A program made the translations under genes and the position numbers. Below are positions 14,496 to 23,183 of a DNA stretch of 28,515 bases, piece by piece (within the stretch, counting starts at the first letter, position 1; each line of letters opens with the position of its first letter). This stretch comes from Comamonadaceae bacterium CG_4_10_14_3_um_filter_60_75 (GTDB taxonomy: Bacteria; Pseudomonadota; Gammaproteobacteria; Burkholderiales; Burkholderiaceae_C): assembly GCA_002784245.1 (NCBI GenBank), contig PFKL01000200.1, forward strand, positions 1-28,515, written 5' to 3'. The notes below the pieces were generated by a model that saw only the letters and a list, made by a program, of their open reading frames with translations, was not told the origin of the DNA and made no database searches.

Positions 14496-14939
14496 ATGTC
14501 TGATACAGCAACTAGCACAGCAAAATCCCGCCCCGAATTCCGTAACATCGAGTTCTCCAATCTGCGAACGCTTCGCTGGCCACTGGCTTCGCTTGTTTCG
14601 GGGATGCACCGCGTCAGCGGTGCCATCATGTTTTTTCTGATGCCTTTCATCATCTGGATGTTTGACACGTCGATCTCTTCGGAAATCTCGTTCGCCAAAT
14701 TCAAGGCAGCGTTTGACGTGGGCATGCTCGGCTTGCCAGGCTTCATCTGGAAGCTCGTCGTCCTGGGTCTGATCTGGGCTTACTTGCATCACTTCATTGC
14801 CGGCTTGCGTCACCTCTGGATGGACACGCACCATGAGCAAGTGAGCAAGGAATTTGGCAAGCAGACCGGCGCCGTCGTGATGGTTCTGGTACTGAGTTTG
14901 ACCGTCATTCTGGGCGCCAAGCTTTTCGGTCTTTACTAA
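14496..14939 (+). CDS. sdhC: Succinate dehydrogenase cytochrome b556 subunit
   Basis: The product has 147 residues with three membrane helices (about 42-56, 86-107 and 125-145). The SdhC signature is visible as RWPLASLVSGMHRVSGA and then HHFIAGLRHLWMD, in which H99 aligns with the haem b ligand H84 of E. coli SdhC. The subunit anchors complex II in the inner membrane and forms part of the quinone site together with SdhD. It is the first gene of sdhCDAB. The ribosome binding site (AGAAAG) is weak. Confidence 0.96.
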   Translation: MSDTATSTAKSRPEFRNIEFSNLRTLRWPLASLVSGMHRVSGAIMFFLMPFIIWMFDTSISSEISFAKFKAAFDVGMLGLPGFIWKLVVLGLIWAYLHHFIAGLRHLWMDTHHEQVSKEFGKQTGAVVMVLVLSLTVILGAKLFGLY

Positions 14940-14956
14940 TACTTCAGGAGCTTTTC

Positions 14957-15322
14957 ATGTCTGTCAATTACGGATCCCACCGCACCGTTGTCGGCGCTCA
15001 TTACGGCATGCGCGACTGGCTGTCGCAGCGCGTCACCGCCGTCACCATCGCCTTGTTCACACTCATATTGCTGGCACAAATCATCTTCAGTAAAGGTCCG
15101 ATCAGCTATGAACTGTGGTCTGGCATTTTTGCCGCGCAGTGGATGAAAACCCTGACCTTTGTCGTTATCGTTTCGATGCTTTACCACGTCTGGGTCGGCA
15201 TGCGCAACGTCTTCATGGACTACGTCAAACCTTACGCCGTCCGCTTTGTCATGCACGTGTTTGCCATCCTTTGGTTGATCGGTTGCAGTGGCTGGGCCAT
15301 CCAGGTCCTATGGCGTCTCTGA
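14957..15322 (+). CDS. sdhD: Succinate dehydrogenase hydrophobic membrane anchor subunit
   Basis: The product has 121 residues with three hydrophobic helices (about 25-45, 62-82 and 97-118). The pattern GMRDWLSQRVTAVTIA followed by YHVWVGMRNVFMDYVKP matches the SdhD haem and quinone region. It is the second membrane anchor of complex II. It starts 17 bp after sdhC with a clear AGGAG binding site and is followed by an unusually long 86-bp gap before sdhA. Confidence 0.95.
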   Translation: MSVNYGSHRTVVGAHYGMRDWLSQRVTAVTIALFTLILLAQIIFSKGPISYELWSGIFAAQWMKTLTFVVIVSMLYHVWVGMRNVFMDYVKPYAVRFVMHVFAILWLIGCSGWAIQVLWRL

Positions 15323-15408
15323 CGGTGTCCTGCGGCACCATCAACGCAGCACCTTGAGGCCCATGCCAAGTTGCGTTCCCCAGAAAACACGTTTTTTTTG
15401 AAAATATC

Positions 15409-17211
15409 ATGACTGCAACAACCAAACTCACAACACGTAAATTTGACGTCGTCATCGTCGGAGCCGGCGGCTCCGGTATGAGCGCTTCACTCCAGTTGGC
15501 CAACGCTGGCCTGAATGTCGCCGTGCTCTCCAAGGTCTTCCCGACCCGCTCGCATACGGTCGCGGCGCAGGGCGGCATTGCCGCCTCGTTGTCCAACATG
15601 AACGAAGATAACTGGGACAACCACTTCTACGACACCATCAAGGGTGGCGACTGGCTGAGCGACCAGGACGCCGTCGAATTCATGGTGCGCGAAGCACCCA
15701 AAGTGGTTTACGAGCTTGAACACTGGGGCATGCCCTTTGACCGCAATCCGGACGGCACGATCTACCAGCGCCCGTTTGGCGGCCACACCAGCAACCACGG
15801 TGAAAAGCTTGTTCAGCGCGCCTGCGCTTCGGCTGACCGCACCGGTCATGCAATGCTGCACACGCTGTACCAGCAAAATGTCAAATCGCGTACCAACTTT
15901 TTTGTCGAGTGGATGGCGCTTGACCTGATCCGCGATGCCGACGGCGACGTGGTTGGCGTCACCGCGCTGGAGATGGAAACGGGTGAAGTCCACATCCTGC
16001 AAGCCAAGAGCGTCATGCTGGCCACAGGCGGTGCCGGCCGCATTTTTGCCGCCTCGACCAACGCTTACATCAACACAGGCGACGGTTTGGGCATGACGGC
16101 GCGTGCTGGTATCCCATTACAAGACATGGAGTTCTGGCAATTCCACCCCACTGGCGTACATGGTGCTGGCGTGCTGCTGACCGAAGGCTGCCGTGGCGAG
16201 GGCGCCATTCTGCGCAACAGCAACGGTGAACGTTTCATGGAACGCTACGCACCTGGCTACAAGGATCTGGCAACACGCGACTTTGTTTCGCGCTGTATGG
16301 ACCAGGAAATCAAGGAAGGCCGCGGTTGCGGGCCGAACAAGAATTACATCAACCTGGACATGACTCACCTGGGTGTTGAAACCATCATGAAACGCCTGCC
16401 TTCGGTGTTTGAGATCGGTCACAACTTTGCCAACGTCGACATCACCAAGGAACCCATTCCCGTGATTCCGACCAACCACTACCAGATGGGCGGCATTCCG
16501 AGCAGCATCACCGGTCAGGTCGTCGCACCCAAAAACGGTGTCCAGGAGGTTGTCAATGGACTGTACGCCGTTGGCGAATGTGCTTGCGTCAGCGTGCATG
16601 GCGCGAACCGCCTGGGTTGCAACTCGCTGCTCGACATTGTGGTCTTTGGCCGCGCCGCTGGACTGCACATTATCGAATTCAACCAAAAGAACAAAGAGCA
16701 CAAGCCGATCCCGGCCAACGGCGCTGACATCTCGCTGGAGCGGCTGAACCGTTTGAACACCGCCAGCACCGGTGAATACGCTCAGGACGTGGCCAACACC
16801 ATCCGGGAAACCATGCAGGAGCACGCCAGTGTTTTCCGCACCCAGGTCAGTATGGACGAAGGCGTTTCCAAAATCGCCGCATTGCGCAGCCGTGTCGAGA
16901 AAATTAACCTGACCGACAAGTCGCAAATTTTCAATACTGAGCGCATTGAAGCACTCGAAGTTGACAACATGATTGAAGTGGCGCAGGCCACCATGGTGTC
17001 TGCCGCCGCACGGCACGAATGCCGCGGTGCACACAGTGTGCGTGACTACGATCGCCCCGCTGATGACCCGCAATGCCCGCTGGGCCGCGACGACGTGAAT
17101 TGGCTCAAGCACACGCTGTGGGACAAGGCAACTAATTCGCTGAGCTACAAGCCGGTGGTCATGAAGCCCCTGACTGCAGAATCCATTGCACCCAAGGTTC
17201 GGACCTTCTAA
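15409..17211 (+). CDS. sdhA: Succinate dehydrogenase flavoprotein subunit
   Basis: The product has 600 residues. The FAD-binding fold opens VVIVGAGGSGMSASLQL, and the covalent flavin histidine is H49 in RSHTVAAQGG. Downstream are the substrate-site segment EFWQFHPTGVHGAG, the ERFMERYAP region and the C-terminal ECRGAHSVRDY. It oxidises succinate to fumarate and passes electrons to SdhB. Flavin attachment is helped by SdhE, encoded two genes later. The start codon has no convincing ribosome binding site and is preceded by eight T in a row (15392-15399). Confidence 0.98.
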   Translation: MTATTKLTTRKFDVVIVGAGGSGMSASLQLANAGLNVAVLSKVFPTRSHTVAAQGGIAASLSNMNEDNWDNHFYDTIKGGDWLSDQDAVEFMVREAPKVVYELEHWGMPFDRNPDGTIYQRPFGGHTSNHGEKLVQRACASADRTGHAMLHTLYQQNVKSRTNFFVEWMALDLIRDADGDVVGVTALEMETGEVHILQAKSVMLATGGAGRIFAASTNAYINTGDGLGMTARAGIPLQDMEFWQFHPTGVHGAGVLLTEGCRGEGAILRNSNGERFMERYAPGYKDLATRDFVSRCMDQEIKEGRGCGPNKNYINLDMTHLGVETIMKRLPSVFEIGHNFANVDITKEPIPVIPTNHYQMGGIPSSITGQVVAPKNGVQEVVNGLYAVGECACVSVHGANRLGCNSLLDIVVFGRAAGLHIIEFNQKNKEHKPIPANGADISLERLNRLNTASTGEYAQDVANTIRETMQEHASVFRTQVSMDEGVSKIAALRSRVEKINLTDKSQIFNTERIEALEVDNMIEVAQATMVSAAARHECRGAHSVRDYDRPADDPQCPLGRDDVNWLKHTLWDKATNSLSYKPVVMKPLTAESIAPKVRTF

Positions 17212-17270
17212 TTTTTTATGACATCTTGCCGGCAGAGTCGAGTTGCTGCCCGCTTTTAAGGAAGTAAATC

Positions 17271-17975
17271 ATGGCCAAACGCACATTCCACATCTATCGC
17301 TACAACCCGGATACCGATGCCAAACCCTACATGCAAACGCTCGAAATCGAGCTCGATGCAGGCGACCGCATGCTTCTTGACGCATTGACGAAGCTTAAGA
17401 AACTTGACCCCACCCTGTCGTACCGCCGGTCCTGCCGCGAAGGCATTTGCGGTTCTGACGCGATGAATATCAACGGCAAGAATGGTCTGGCCTGCCTGGT
17501 GAACCTGTTGACGCTGCCCGACACCATTACCCTCAAGCCCCTGCCAGGCCTTCCAGTAGTTCGTGACCTGATCGTTGACATGACACTGTTCTTCAAACAG
17601 TACCATTCCATCAAACCTTACCTGATCAACGACGTCCGTCCACCAGAAAAGGAACGTCTGCAAAGCCCCGAAGAGCGCGAGGAGCTCAACGGCTTGTATG
17701 AGTGCATTTTGTGCGCCTGCTGTTCCACCAGCTGTCCGGTCTTCTGGTGGAACCCCGACAAGTTTGTTGGCCCGGCCGGCTTGTTGCAAGCCTACCGGTT
17801 CATTGCCGACAGCCGTGACGAAGCGACCAGCGAACGCCTGGACAACCTGGAAGACCCTTACCGACTGTTTCGCTGCACCACCATCATGAACTGCGTTGAT
17901 GTATGTCCCAAGGGCCTGAACCCGACACGCGCCATCGGCAAGATCAAAGAACTGATGGTGCGTCGCGCCATTTAA
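17271..17975 (+). CDS. sdhB: Succinate dehydrogenase iron-sulfur subunit
   Basis: The product has 234 residues. The [2Fe-2S] ligands are C55, C60, D63 and C75 in SCREGICGSDAMNINGKNG followed by LAC; the aspartate in place of one cysteine is normal for proteobacterial SdhB, and the numbering equals E. coli. Two further clusters are bound by CILCACCSTSCP and by CTTIMNCVDVCPKG. The subunit carries electrons from FAD to ubiquinone. An AAGGAAG binding site precedes the ATG, and sdhE follows after 6 bp. Confidence 0.98.
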   Translation: MAKRTFHIYRYNPDTDAKPYMQTLEIELDAGDRMLLDALTKLKKLDPTLSYRRSCREGICGSDAMNINGKNGLACLVNLLTLPDTITLKPLPGLPVVRDLIVDMTLFFKQYHSIKPYLINDVRPPEKERLQSPEEREELNGLYECILCACCSTSCPVFWWNPDKFVGPAGLLQAYRFIADSRDEATSERLDNLEDPYRLFRCTTIMNCVDVCPKGLNPTRAIGKIKELMVRRAI

Positions 17976-17981
17976 ACGAAG

Positions 17982-18302
17982 ATGTCAATCGTTGTGCCCG
18001 AGGAGGCGAATGAACTGATAGATGAAAGAGCGCTCAGCAAGCTCCGGTGGCGCAGTCGCAGGGGCTTGCTTGAGAACGATATTTTTATTGATCGTTTCTT
18101 TAAAAAGTATTCGTCAACCTTGACTGTCAAGCAGGCGCAAGGTCTGAGCACTCTAATGGAACTCGCCGACTCTGATCTGCTGGATCTGCACTTGGGACGC
18201 AAGTCGCTTGCGCAGGTCAACCCGGATCTGGTTCGCGACGATGTTTCTGAAGTATTGAATATGTTAAGAGCAACCACGAAAGGTCAAAATGAAGCTAGCT
18301 GA
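17982..18302 (+). CDS. sdhE: FAD assembly factor SdhE (succinate dehydrogenase assembly factor 2 family)
   Basis: The product has 106 residues with the SdhE motif RGLLE (27-31) inside LRWRSRRGLLENDIFIDRFF, followed by a short helical domain ending VSEVLNMLRA. The family binds SdhA and promotes covalent attachment of FAD. It sits 6 bp after sdhB and overlaps the gltA start by 14 bp, so production is coupled to both. Compared with the roughly 88-residue E. coli protein it has short extra ends. Confidence 0.92.
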   Translation: MSIVVPEEANELIDERALSKLRWRSRRGLLENDIFIDRFFKKYSSTLTVKQAQGLSTLMELADSDLLDLHLGRKSLAQVNPDLVRDDVSEVLNMLRATTKGQNEAS

Positions 18303-19599
18303 AAATAAAGCCACTCTGTCGTTTAGCAACGGCAGCCCCAGCGTTGATTTGCCCGTCTACCACGGTAACGTCGGCCCGGACGTCATCGACATCCGCAAGC
18401 TCTATGGCCAGACCGGCATGTTCACTTACGACCCGGGCTTTCTGTCGACGGCGTCGTGCCAATCGGCGATCACTTACATCGATGGCGACAAAGGCGAATT
18501 GTTGTACCGCGGCTACCCTATCGAGCAGTTGGCCACCCAGTGCGACTACCTCGACACTTGCTACCTGTTGCTCAACGGCGAGTTGCCCAATCAAGCTGAA
18601 CGCGACGGCTTCCACAAACTGATCATCAACCACACCATGGTCAATGAGCAGATGCAGTTTTTCCTGCGTGGCTTCCGCCGTGATGCGCACCCGATGGCTG
18701 TGCTCACCGGCTTGGTCGGTGGCCTGTCGGCGTTCTACCACGACAGCACCGACATCCACAACCCCGAGCACCGCAAGATCGCCGCTATCCGGTTGATTGC
18801 CAAGATGCCAACGCTAGTCGCCATGGCTTACAAATACGGCATGGGTCAACCGTACATGTACCCGCAAAACGACCTCAGCTACGCGGGCAACTTTCTGCGC
18901 ATGATGTTTGGTACACCGTGCGAGGAGTTCAAGGTCAATCCGGTGCTCGAACGCGCTTTGGACCGCATCTTCATCCTGCACGCTGATCACGAACAAAACG
19001 CCTCTACCTCCACCGTTCGTCTGTGTGGCTCGTCCGGCACCAACCCGTTTGCTGCGATCGCTGCTGGCGTTGCGTGCCTGTGGGGTCCGGCACACGGCGG
19101 TGCCAACGAAGCCTGCCTGAACATGCTCGAAGATATCCAGCGCCAGGGCGGAGTCGCCAAGGTCGGTCAGTTCATGGAACAGGTCAAGGATAAAAACTCT
19201 GGCGTCAAGCTCATGGGCTTTGGCCACCGTGTGTACAAAAACTACGACCCGCGTGCCAAACTCATGCAGGAAACCTGCGACGAGGTGTTGGCCGAACTCG
19301 GCCTGGGTAATGACCCCTTGTTCAAACTCGCCAAAGAAGTCGAAAAAATCGCGCTGGAAGACGAGTATTTTGTTTCGCGCAAGCTCTACCCCAACGTCGA
19401 CTTTTACTCAGGCATCGTGCAACGTGCGATCGGTATTCCGGTCAACCTGTTCACTGGCGTCTTCACGTTGGCACGCACGGTGGGCTGGATCGCCCAGCTC
19501 AACGAGATGATCAGCGACCCTGAATACAAAATCGGCCGTCCGCGCCAGTTGTTTACCGGCTCGGTCACCCGCACCGTCAAGCCGATCGGCCAGCGTTAA
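18289..19599 (+). CDS. gltA: Citrate synthase (type II, hexameric-type)
   Basis: The product has 436 residues. The catalytic residues are H269 in GPAHGGANEA, H313 in GFGHRVYK and D371 in NVDFYSG, matching E. coli H264, H305 and D362. An N-terminal extension domain (about 1-60, ending YDPGFLSTASCQSAITYIDG) is typical of the NADH-sensitive Gram-negative form. It condenses acetyl-CoA with the oxaloacetate made by Mdh. Its ATG overlaps the end of sdhE, with AAAGG upstream, and it ends the sdh-gltA transcription unit before a strong terminator. Confidence 0.98.
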   Translation: MKLAENKATLSFSNGSPSVDLPVYHGNVGPDVIDIRKLYGQTGMFTYDPGFLSTASCQSAITYIDGDKGELLYRGYPIEQLATQCDYLDTCYLLLNGELPNQAERDGFHKLIINHTMVNEQMQFFLRGFRRDAHPMAVLTGLVGGLSAFYHDSTDIHNPEHRKIAAIRLIAKMPTLVAMAYKYGMGQPYMYPQNDLSYAGNFLRMMFGTPCEEFKVNPVLERALDRIFILHADHEQNASTSTVRLCGSSGTNPFAAIAAGVACLWGPAHGGANEACLNMLEDIQRQGGVAKVGQFMEQVKDKNSGVKLMGFGHRVYKNYDPRAKLMQETCDEVLAELGLGNDPLFKLAKEVEKIALEDEYFVSRKLYPNVDFYSGIVQRAIGIPVNLFTGVFTLARTVGWIAQLNEMISDPEYKIGRPRQLFTGSVTRTVKPIGQR

Positions 19600-19618
19600 T
19601 TCCTGGTTGTTTGGATCC

Positions 19619-19652
19619 AGCCTGCCTGGTGGCAACACCGGCAGGCTTTTTT
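19619..19652 (+). terminator. Rho-independent terminator after gltA
   Basis: Arms AGCCTGCC (19619-19626) and GGCAGGCT (19640-19647) form a perfect 8-bp stem with a 13-base loop, followed by six T including the last stem base. It lies 20 bp after the gltA stop and separates the TCA unit from leuC. Confidence 0.9.
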
Positions 19653-19751
19653 ATGTCCGGCGCTGACCAACAGTCGCCCGGCTGCAATAGCGGACATTGC
19701 ACCCGCTTAAAATCTCATTTTTTCATTCAAGCAGTTCGCAGGAAACCCCAC

Positions 19752-21203
19752 ATGACGGCACGCACTTTGTACGACAAGCTCTGGGACGAGCACGTCGTTC
19801 ACACTGAAGACGACGGCACGGCCTTGTTGTACATCGACCGGCATCTGGTGCATGAAGTCACCAGTCCGCAGGCATTTGAAGGTCTGCGACAAGCACAGCG
19901 CCCAGTCTGGCGCACCAGTTCCATCGTCGCCACCGCTGACCACAACACACCAACCCAGGGTTGGGAGCTTGGCTACGACGGCATCACCGACCCCACCAGC
20001 AAGGAACAGGTGCTGACGCTTGACACCAACATCAAGGAATACGGTGCTGCGGCTTACTTCCCCTTTTTGTCCAAGCGCCAAGGCATTGTCCACGTCATCG
20101 GCCCCGAGAGCGGCGCCACCTTGCCGGGCATGACCGTCGTCTGCGGCGATTCGCATACGTCGACGCACGGCGCCTTTGGCGCGCTGGCGCATGGCATTGG
20201 CACCAGTGAGGTCGAACACGTCATGGCCACGCAAACGCTGCTGGCCAAAAAAGCCAGGAACATGCTGGTCAAGGTCGACGGCACGCTGTCGCGCGGCTGC
20301 ACCGCCAAAGACATCGTGCTGGCGGTGATCGGCAAGATCGGTACCGCTGGTGGCACTGGGTACACCATTGAATTTGGCGGTGATGCCATCCGCGCGCTGA
20401 GCATGGAAGGCCGCATGACCCTGTGCAACATGGCCATTGAGGCTGGCGCCCGGGCCGGTCTGGTTGGCGTTGACGAAAAAACCATCGCCTACATCAAGGG
20501 GCGCCCCTTGGCGCCAGGCGCCCACGCTGCCAATGACGCTGCCGCCGCCGTCGAATGGGATCAGGCGGTGGCCTACTGGCGAACATTGCACTCAGACGTC
20601 GGCGCGCACTTTGACGCCACGGTCACACTCGACGCGGGGACACTGGTGCCGCAAGTCACCTGGGGCACCTCGCCGGAGATGGTCCTGGGTATCGACGACC
20701 GTGTTCCTGATCCTGACAAGGAAAAAGACGCCAACAAGCGTGGCGCGATCGAACGCGCGCTGAGCTACATGGGTCTTGAGCCCGGCAAGGCGCTCAACGA
20801 CCTGTACGTCGACAAGGTTTTCATCGGCTCGTGCACCAACAGCCGGATTGAAGACATGCGCGAAGCGGCCTCCATCGTCAAAGCGCTGGGCCGCAAGGTT
20901 GCGACCAACATCCGCCTGGCGATGGTCGTGCCTGGCTCTGGCCTGGTCAAGGAACAGGCCGAGCGCGAAGGCTTGCATGAGATTTTCAAGGCCGCCGGCT
21001 TTGAATGGCGCGAACCCGGTTGCTCCATGTGCCTGGCCATGAACGCCGATCGGCTCGAGCCCGGCGAACGCTGCGCCTCCACCAGCAACCGCAATTTTGA
21101 GGGCCGGCAGGGCGCTGGCGGACGCACCCATCTGGTCAGCCCGGCCATGGCCGCCGCAGCTGCGATTCACGGCCATTTTGTCGACGTCAGAAGATTTGTC
21201 TAA
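19752..21203 (+). CDS. leuC: 3-isopropylmalate dehydratase large subunit
   Basis: The product has 483 residues and begins MTARTLYDKLWDEHVVH. The [4Fe-4S] ligands lie in VFIGSCTNSRIEDM and in CSMCLAMN, and VCGDSHTSTHGAFGALAHG is the aconitase-family core. With LeuD it isomerises 2- to 3-isopropylmalate in leucine synthesis. The open frame runs back to 19611 through the gltA terminator, so I use the ATG at 19752, which has AGGAA in front. The 99 bp between the terminator and the start must hold the promoter; TAAAAT at 19711-19716 is a possible -10, with no clear leucine leader peptide. Confidence 0.97.
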   Translation: MTARTLYDKLWDEHVVHTEDDGTALLYIDRHLVHEVTSPQAFEGLRQAQRPVWRTSSIVATADHNTPTQGWELGYDGITDPTSKEQVLTLDTNIKEYGAAAYFPFLSKRQGIVHVIGPESGATLPGMTVVCGDSHTSTHGAFGALAHGIGTSEVEHVMATQTLLAKKARNMLVKVDGTLSRGCTAKDIVLAVIGKIGTAGGTGYTIEFGGDAIRALSMEGRMTLCNMAIEAGARAGLVGVDEKTIAYIKGRPLAPGAHAANDAAAAVEWDQAVAYWRTLHSDVGAHFDATVTLDAGTLVPQVTWGTSPEMVLGIDDRVPDPDKEKDANKRGAIERALSYMGLEPGKALNDLYVDKVFIGSCTNSRIEDMREAASIVKALGRKVATNIRLAMVVPGSGLVKEQAEREGLHEIFKAAGFEWREPGCSMCLAMNADRLEPGERCASTSNRNFEGRQGAGGRTHLVSPAMAAAAAIHGHFVDVRRFV

Positions 21204-21224
21204 ACCGCACTGAAGGAACATGGA

Positions 21225-21353
21225 ATGAAAAAACTTACCGCTTTGCTGCTGCTTGTGGCCGTCTTGGCAATGACTGGTTGCAACACCGTCAAGGGCGTGG
21301 GTCAGGATTTGCAAAAAGCGGGTCAGACCATCGAAGGCGCAGCCAAAAAATAG
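21225..21353 (+). CDS. Entericidin A/B-like small lipoprotein
   Basis: The product has 42 residues and is easy to miss. It starts MKKLTALLLLVAVLAMTGCN, a lipoprotein signal peptide with the lipobox cysteine at 19, followed by a short amphipathic tail, TVKGVGQDLQKAGQTIEGAA, and two lysines. The Gly-x-Gly-x-Asp-hydrophobic-x-Lys-Ala-Gly pattern is that of the entericidin family, small outer-membrane-linked lipoproteins known in E. coli as a stress-linked antidote/toxin pair. AAGGAACATGGA precedes the start. It lies between leuC (21-bp gap) and leuD (8-bp gap), so it is probably co-transcribed with leucine genes. Its role here is unknown. Confidence 0.87.
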   Translation: MKKLTALLLLVAVLAMTGCNTVKGVGQDLQKAGQTIEGAAKK

Positions 21354-21361
21354 GTCTAAAG

Positions 21362-22012
21362 ATGCAAAAATTTACCTTGCTCAAGGGCCTGGTCGCCCCG
21401 ATGGACCGTGAAAACGTCGACACCGACGCGATTATCCCCAAGCAGTTTCTCAAGTCGATCCGCAAGACCGGCTTTGGCCAGAACCTGTTTGACGAATGGC
21501 GTTACCTCGACGCAGGCTACCCCGGCCAGGACCCCGCCAGCCGCCGCTCCAACCCGGACTTTGTTCTAAATCAGCCGCGTTTTCAGGGTGCCAGCATCTT
21601 GTTGGCGCGCAAAAATTTTGGCTGCGGTTCCTCGCGCGAACATGCACCCTGGGCGCTGGATCAATTTGGCTTTCGCGCCATCATCGCACCCAGCTACGCC
21701 GACATCTTTTTCAACAACTGCTTCAAAAACGGCCTGCTGCCGATCGTGCTGGGCCAGGCTCAGGTGGCGCAGCTCTTCAACGAGGTCGCAGCGTTTGTCG
21801 GCTACACGTTGACCATCGATCTGGCGCGCCAGGTGGTCGTCAAGCCCGACGGGGTGGAACTGCCTTTCGAAGTTCAGGCCTTTCGCAAATACTGCCTGCT
21901 CAACGGCCTTGACGACATCGGTTTGACCCTGCGCCACGCCGACAAGATCAAAGCCTTCGAGGCCCAACGTTTGGCACAAAAACCGTGGCTAGCCCATACC
22001 ATGCTTGCCTGA
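21362..22012 (+). CDS. leuD: 3-isopropylmalate dehydratase small subunit
   Basis: The product has 216 residues and begins MQKFTLLKGLVAPMDRENVD, followed by TDAIIPKQFLKSI. The swivel-domain motif GCGSSREHAPWAL binds substrate at the interface with LeuC. The frame extends 28 codons upstream, but that part lies over the lipoprotein gene, so the ATG at 21362 is used. It sits 8 bp after the lipoprotein stop. leuB follows after 31 bp with a weak binding site. Confidence 0.97.
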   Translation: MQKFTLLKGLVAPMDRENVDTDAIIPKQFLKSIRKTGFGQNLFDEWRYLDAGYPGQDPASRRSNPDFVLNQPRFQGASILLARKNFGCGSSREHAPWALDQFGFRAIIAPSYADIFFNNCFKNGLLPIVLGQAQVAQLFNEVAAFVGYTLTIDLARQVVVKPDGVELPFEVQAFRKYCLLNGLDDIGLTLRHADKIKAFEAQRLAQKPWLAHTMLA

Positions 22013-22043
22013 GAAGCTATTAAATCAATAACATTTTGACATT

Positions 22044-23111
22044 ATGAAAATTGCAGTTTTACCCGGTGACGGCATTGGCCCGGAGATCGTCACCGAAGCC
22101 GTCAAAGTGCTCAAGGCGCTCGACGTCCCGCTGGAAATGGAAACAGCGCTGGTCGGCGGCTGCGCCTATGCCGCGCACGGCCACCCCCTACCCGAGGCCA
22201 CGCTGAAACTGGCCAAAGCGGCCGATGCTGTGCTGTTTGGCGCCGTGGGCGACTGGCAATACGACAAGCTGGAACGCCATCTGCGCCCGGAACAAGCCAT
22301 CTTGGGGCTGCGCAAGAACCTGGGGCTATTTGCCAACTTCCGACCGGCCATTTGCTACGAACAACTCGTTAACGCCTCCAGCCTCAAACCCGAACTGGTC
22401 GCCGGGCTCGACATCCTGATCATCCGCGAACTCACCGGCGACATTTATTTTGGTCAGCCGCGCGGCCGACGCACCGCCACGGATGGCCACTTTCCCGGCA
22501 GCGACGAGGCGTATGACACCATGCGCTACAGCCGCCCGGAGATCGAACGCATCGCCCACGTGGCGTTCCAGGCCGCGCGCAAACGCAACAAAAAGGTCAC
22601 CAGCGTCGACAAGGCCAATGTGCTGGAGACCTTCCAGTTCTGGCGCGATGTAGTCGCCGAAGTAGGCCAACAGTACCCTGACGTGGCGCTCGACCACATG
22701 TACGTCGACAACGCGGCCATGCAACTGGTGCGCGCGCCCAAGGCGTTTGACGTGATCGTCACCGGCAACCTGTTTGGCGACATTTTGTCCGACGAGGCGT
22801 CGATGCTGACCGGGTCGATCGGCATGTTGCCCTCGGCCAGTCTGAACGCCAGCAACTTCGGTTTGTACGAGCCCAGCCACGGCAGCGCCCCTGACATCGC
22901 AGGCAAGGGCATCGCCAACCCACTGGCCACCATTCTCAGCGCGGCAATGATGCTGCGCTTCAGCCTGAATCAGGCCGACGCTGCGCAGCGCATTGAAGCA
23001 GCTGTGCAGGCGGTGTTGCGCCAGGGGCTGCGCACCGGTGACATCTACAGCAACGGCACCACCCTTGTTACCACCGTCGAAATGGGTAACGCAGTCGTGA
23101 AAGCACTTTGA
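22044..23111 (+). CDS. leuB: 3-isopropylmalate dehydrogenase
   Basis: The product has 355 residues with the beta-decarboxylating dehydrogenase landmarks MKIAVLPGDGIGPEIV, RELTGDIYFGQPRGR, VDKANVLETFQFWR, GNLFGDILSDEASMLTGSIG and YEPSHGSAPDIAGKGIANP. It oxidises and decarboxylates 3-isopropylmalate with NAD+, forming 2-oxoisocaproate. It completes the leuCDB set. There is no strong ribosome binding site before the ATG, so coupling to leuD is likely. Confidence 0.98.
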   Translation: MKIAVLPGDGIGPEIVTEAVKVLKALDVPLEMETALVGGCAYAAHGHPLPEATLKLAKAADAVLFGAVGDWQYDKLERHLRPEQAILGLRKNLGLFANFRPAICYEQLVNASSLKPELVAGLDILIIRELTGDIYFGQPRGRRTATDGHFPGSDEAYDTMRYSRPEIERIAHVAFQAARKRNKKVTSVDKANVLETFQFWRDVVAEVGQQYPDVALDHMYVDNAAMQLVRAPKAFDVIVTGNLFGDILSDEASMLTGSIGMLPSASLNASNFGLYEPSHGSAPDIAGKGIANPLATILSAAMMLRFSLNQADAAQRIEAAVQAVLRQGLRTGDIYSNGTTLVTTVEMGNAVVKAL

Positions 23112-23141
23112 TGGTGACGTCATCCAGGCACGGCATCGTCA

Positions 23142-23163
23142 AATTCGGTAATTCGGTAATTCG
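23142..23163 (+). repeat. 2.75-copy tandem 8-bp repeat (AATTCGGT) before asd
   Basis: AATTCGGT occurs at 23142-23149 and 23150-23157, followed by AATTCG (23158-23163) and then seven T. It lies in the 72-bp leuB-asd gap, 20 bp before the asd start. Confidence 0.85.
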
Positions 23164-23183
23164 TTTTTTTCAAGAGGTACAGC

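Noticed and set aside
16117..17112. A 331-codon minus-strand frame opposite sdhA, and similar long antisense frames opposite acnB, mdh, leuB and the CitE-like gene
   Set aside because: Each mirrors a well-identified gene in the complementary frame, lacks recognisable motifs and has no plausible ribosome binding site.
17463..17465. Aspartate in place of the expected third cysteine of the SdhB [2Fe-2S] motif, as a possible defect
   Set aside because: E. coli SdhB has aspartate at the same residue (63), so this is normal for the family.
19653..19751. Possible leucine leader peptide or attenuator before leuC
   Set aside because: No short frame rich in leucine codons and no terminator/antiterminator pair is visible after the gltA terminator.
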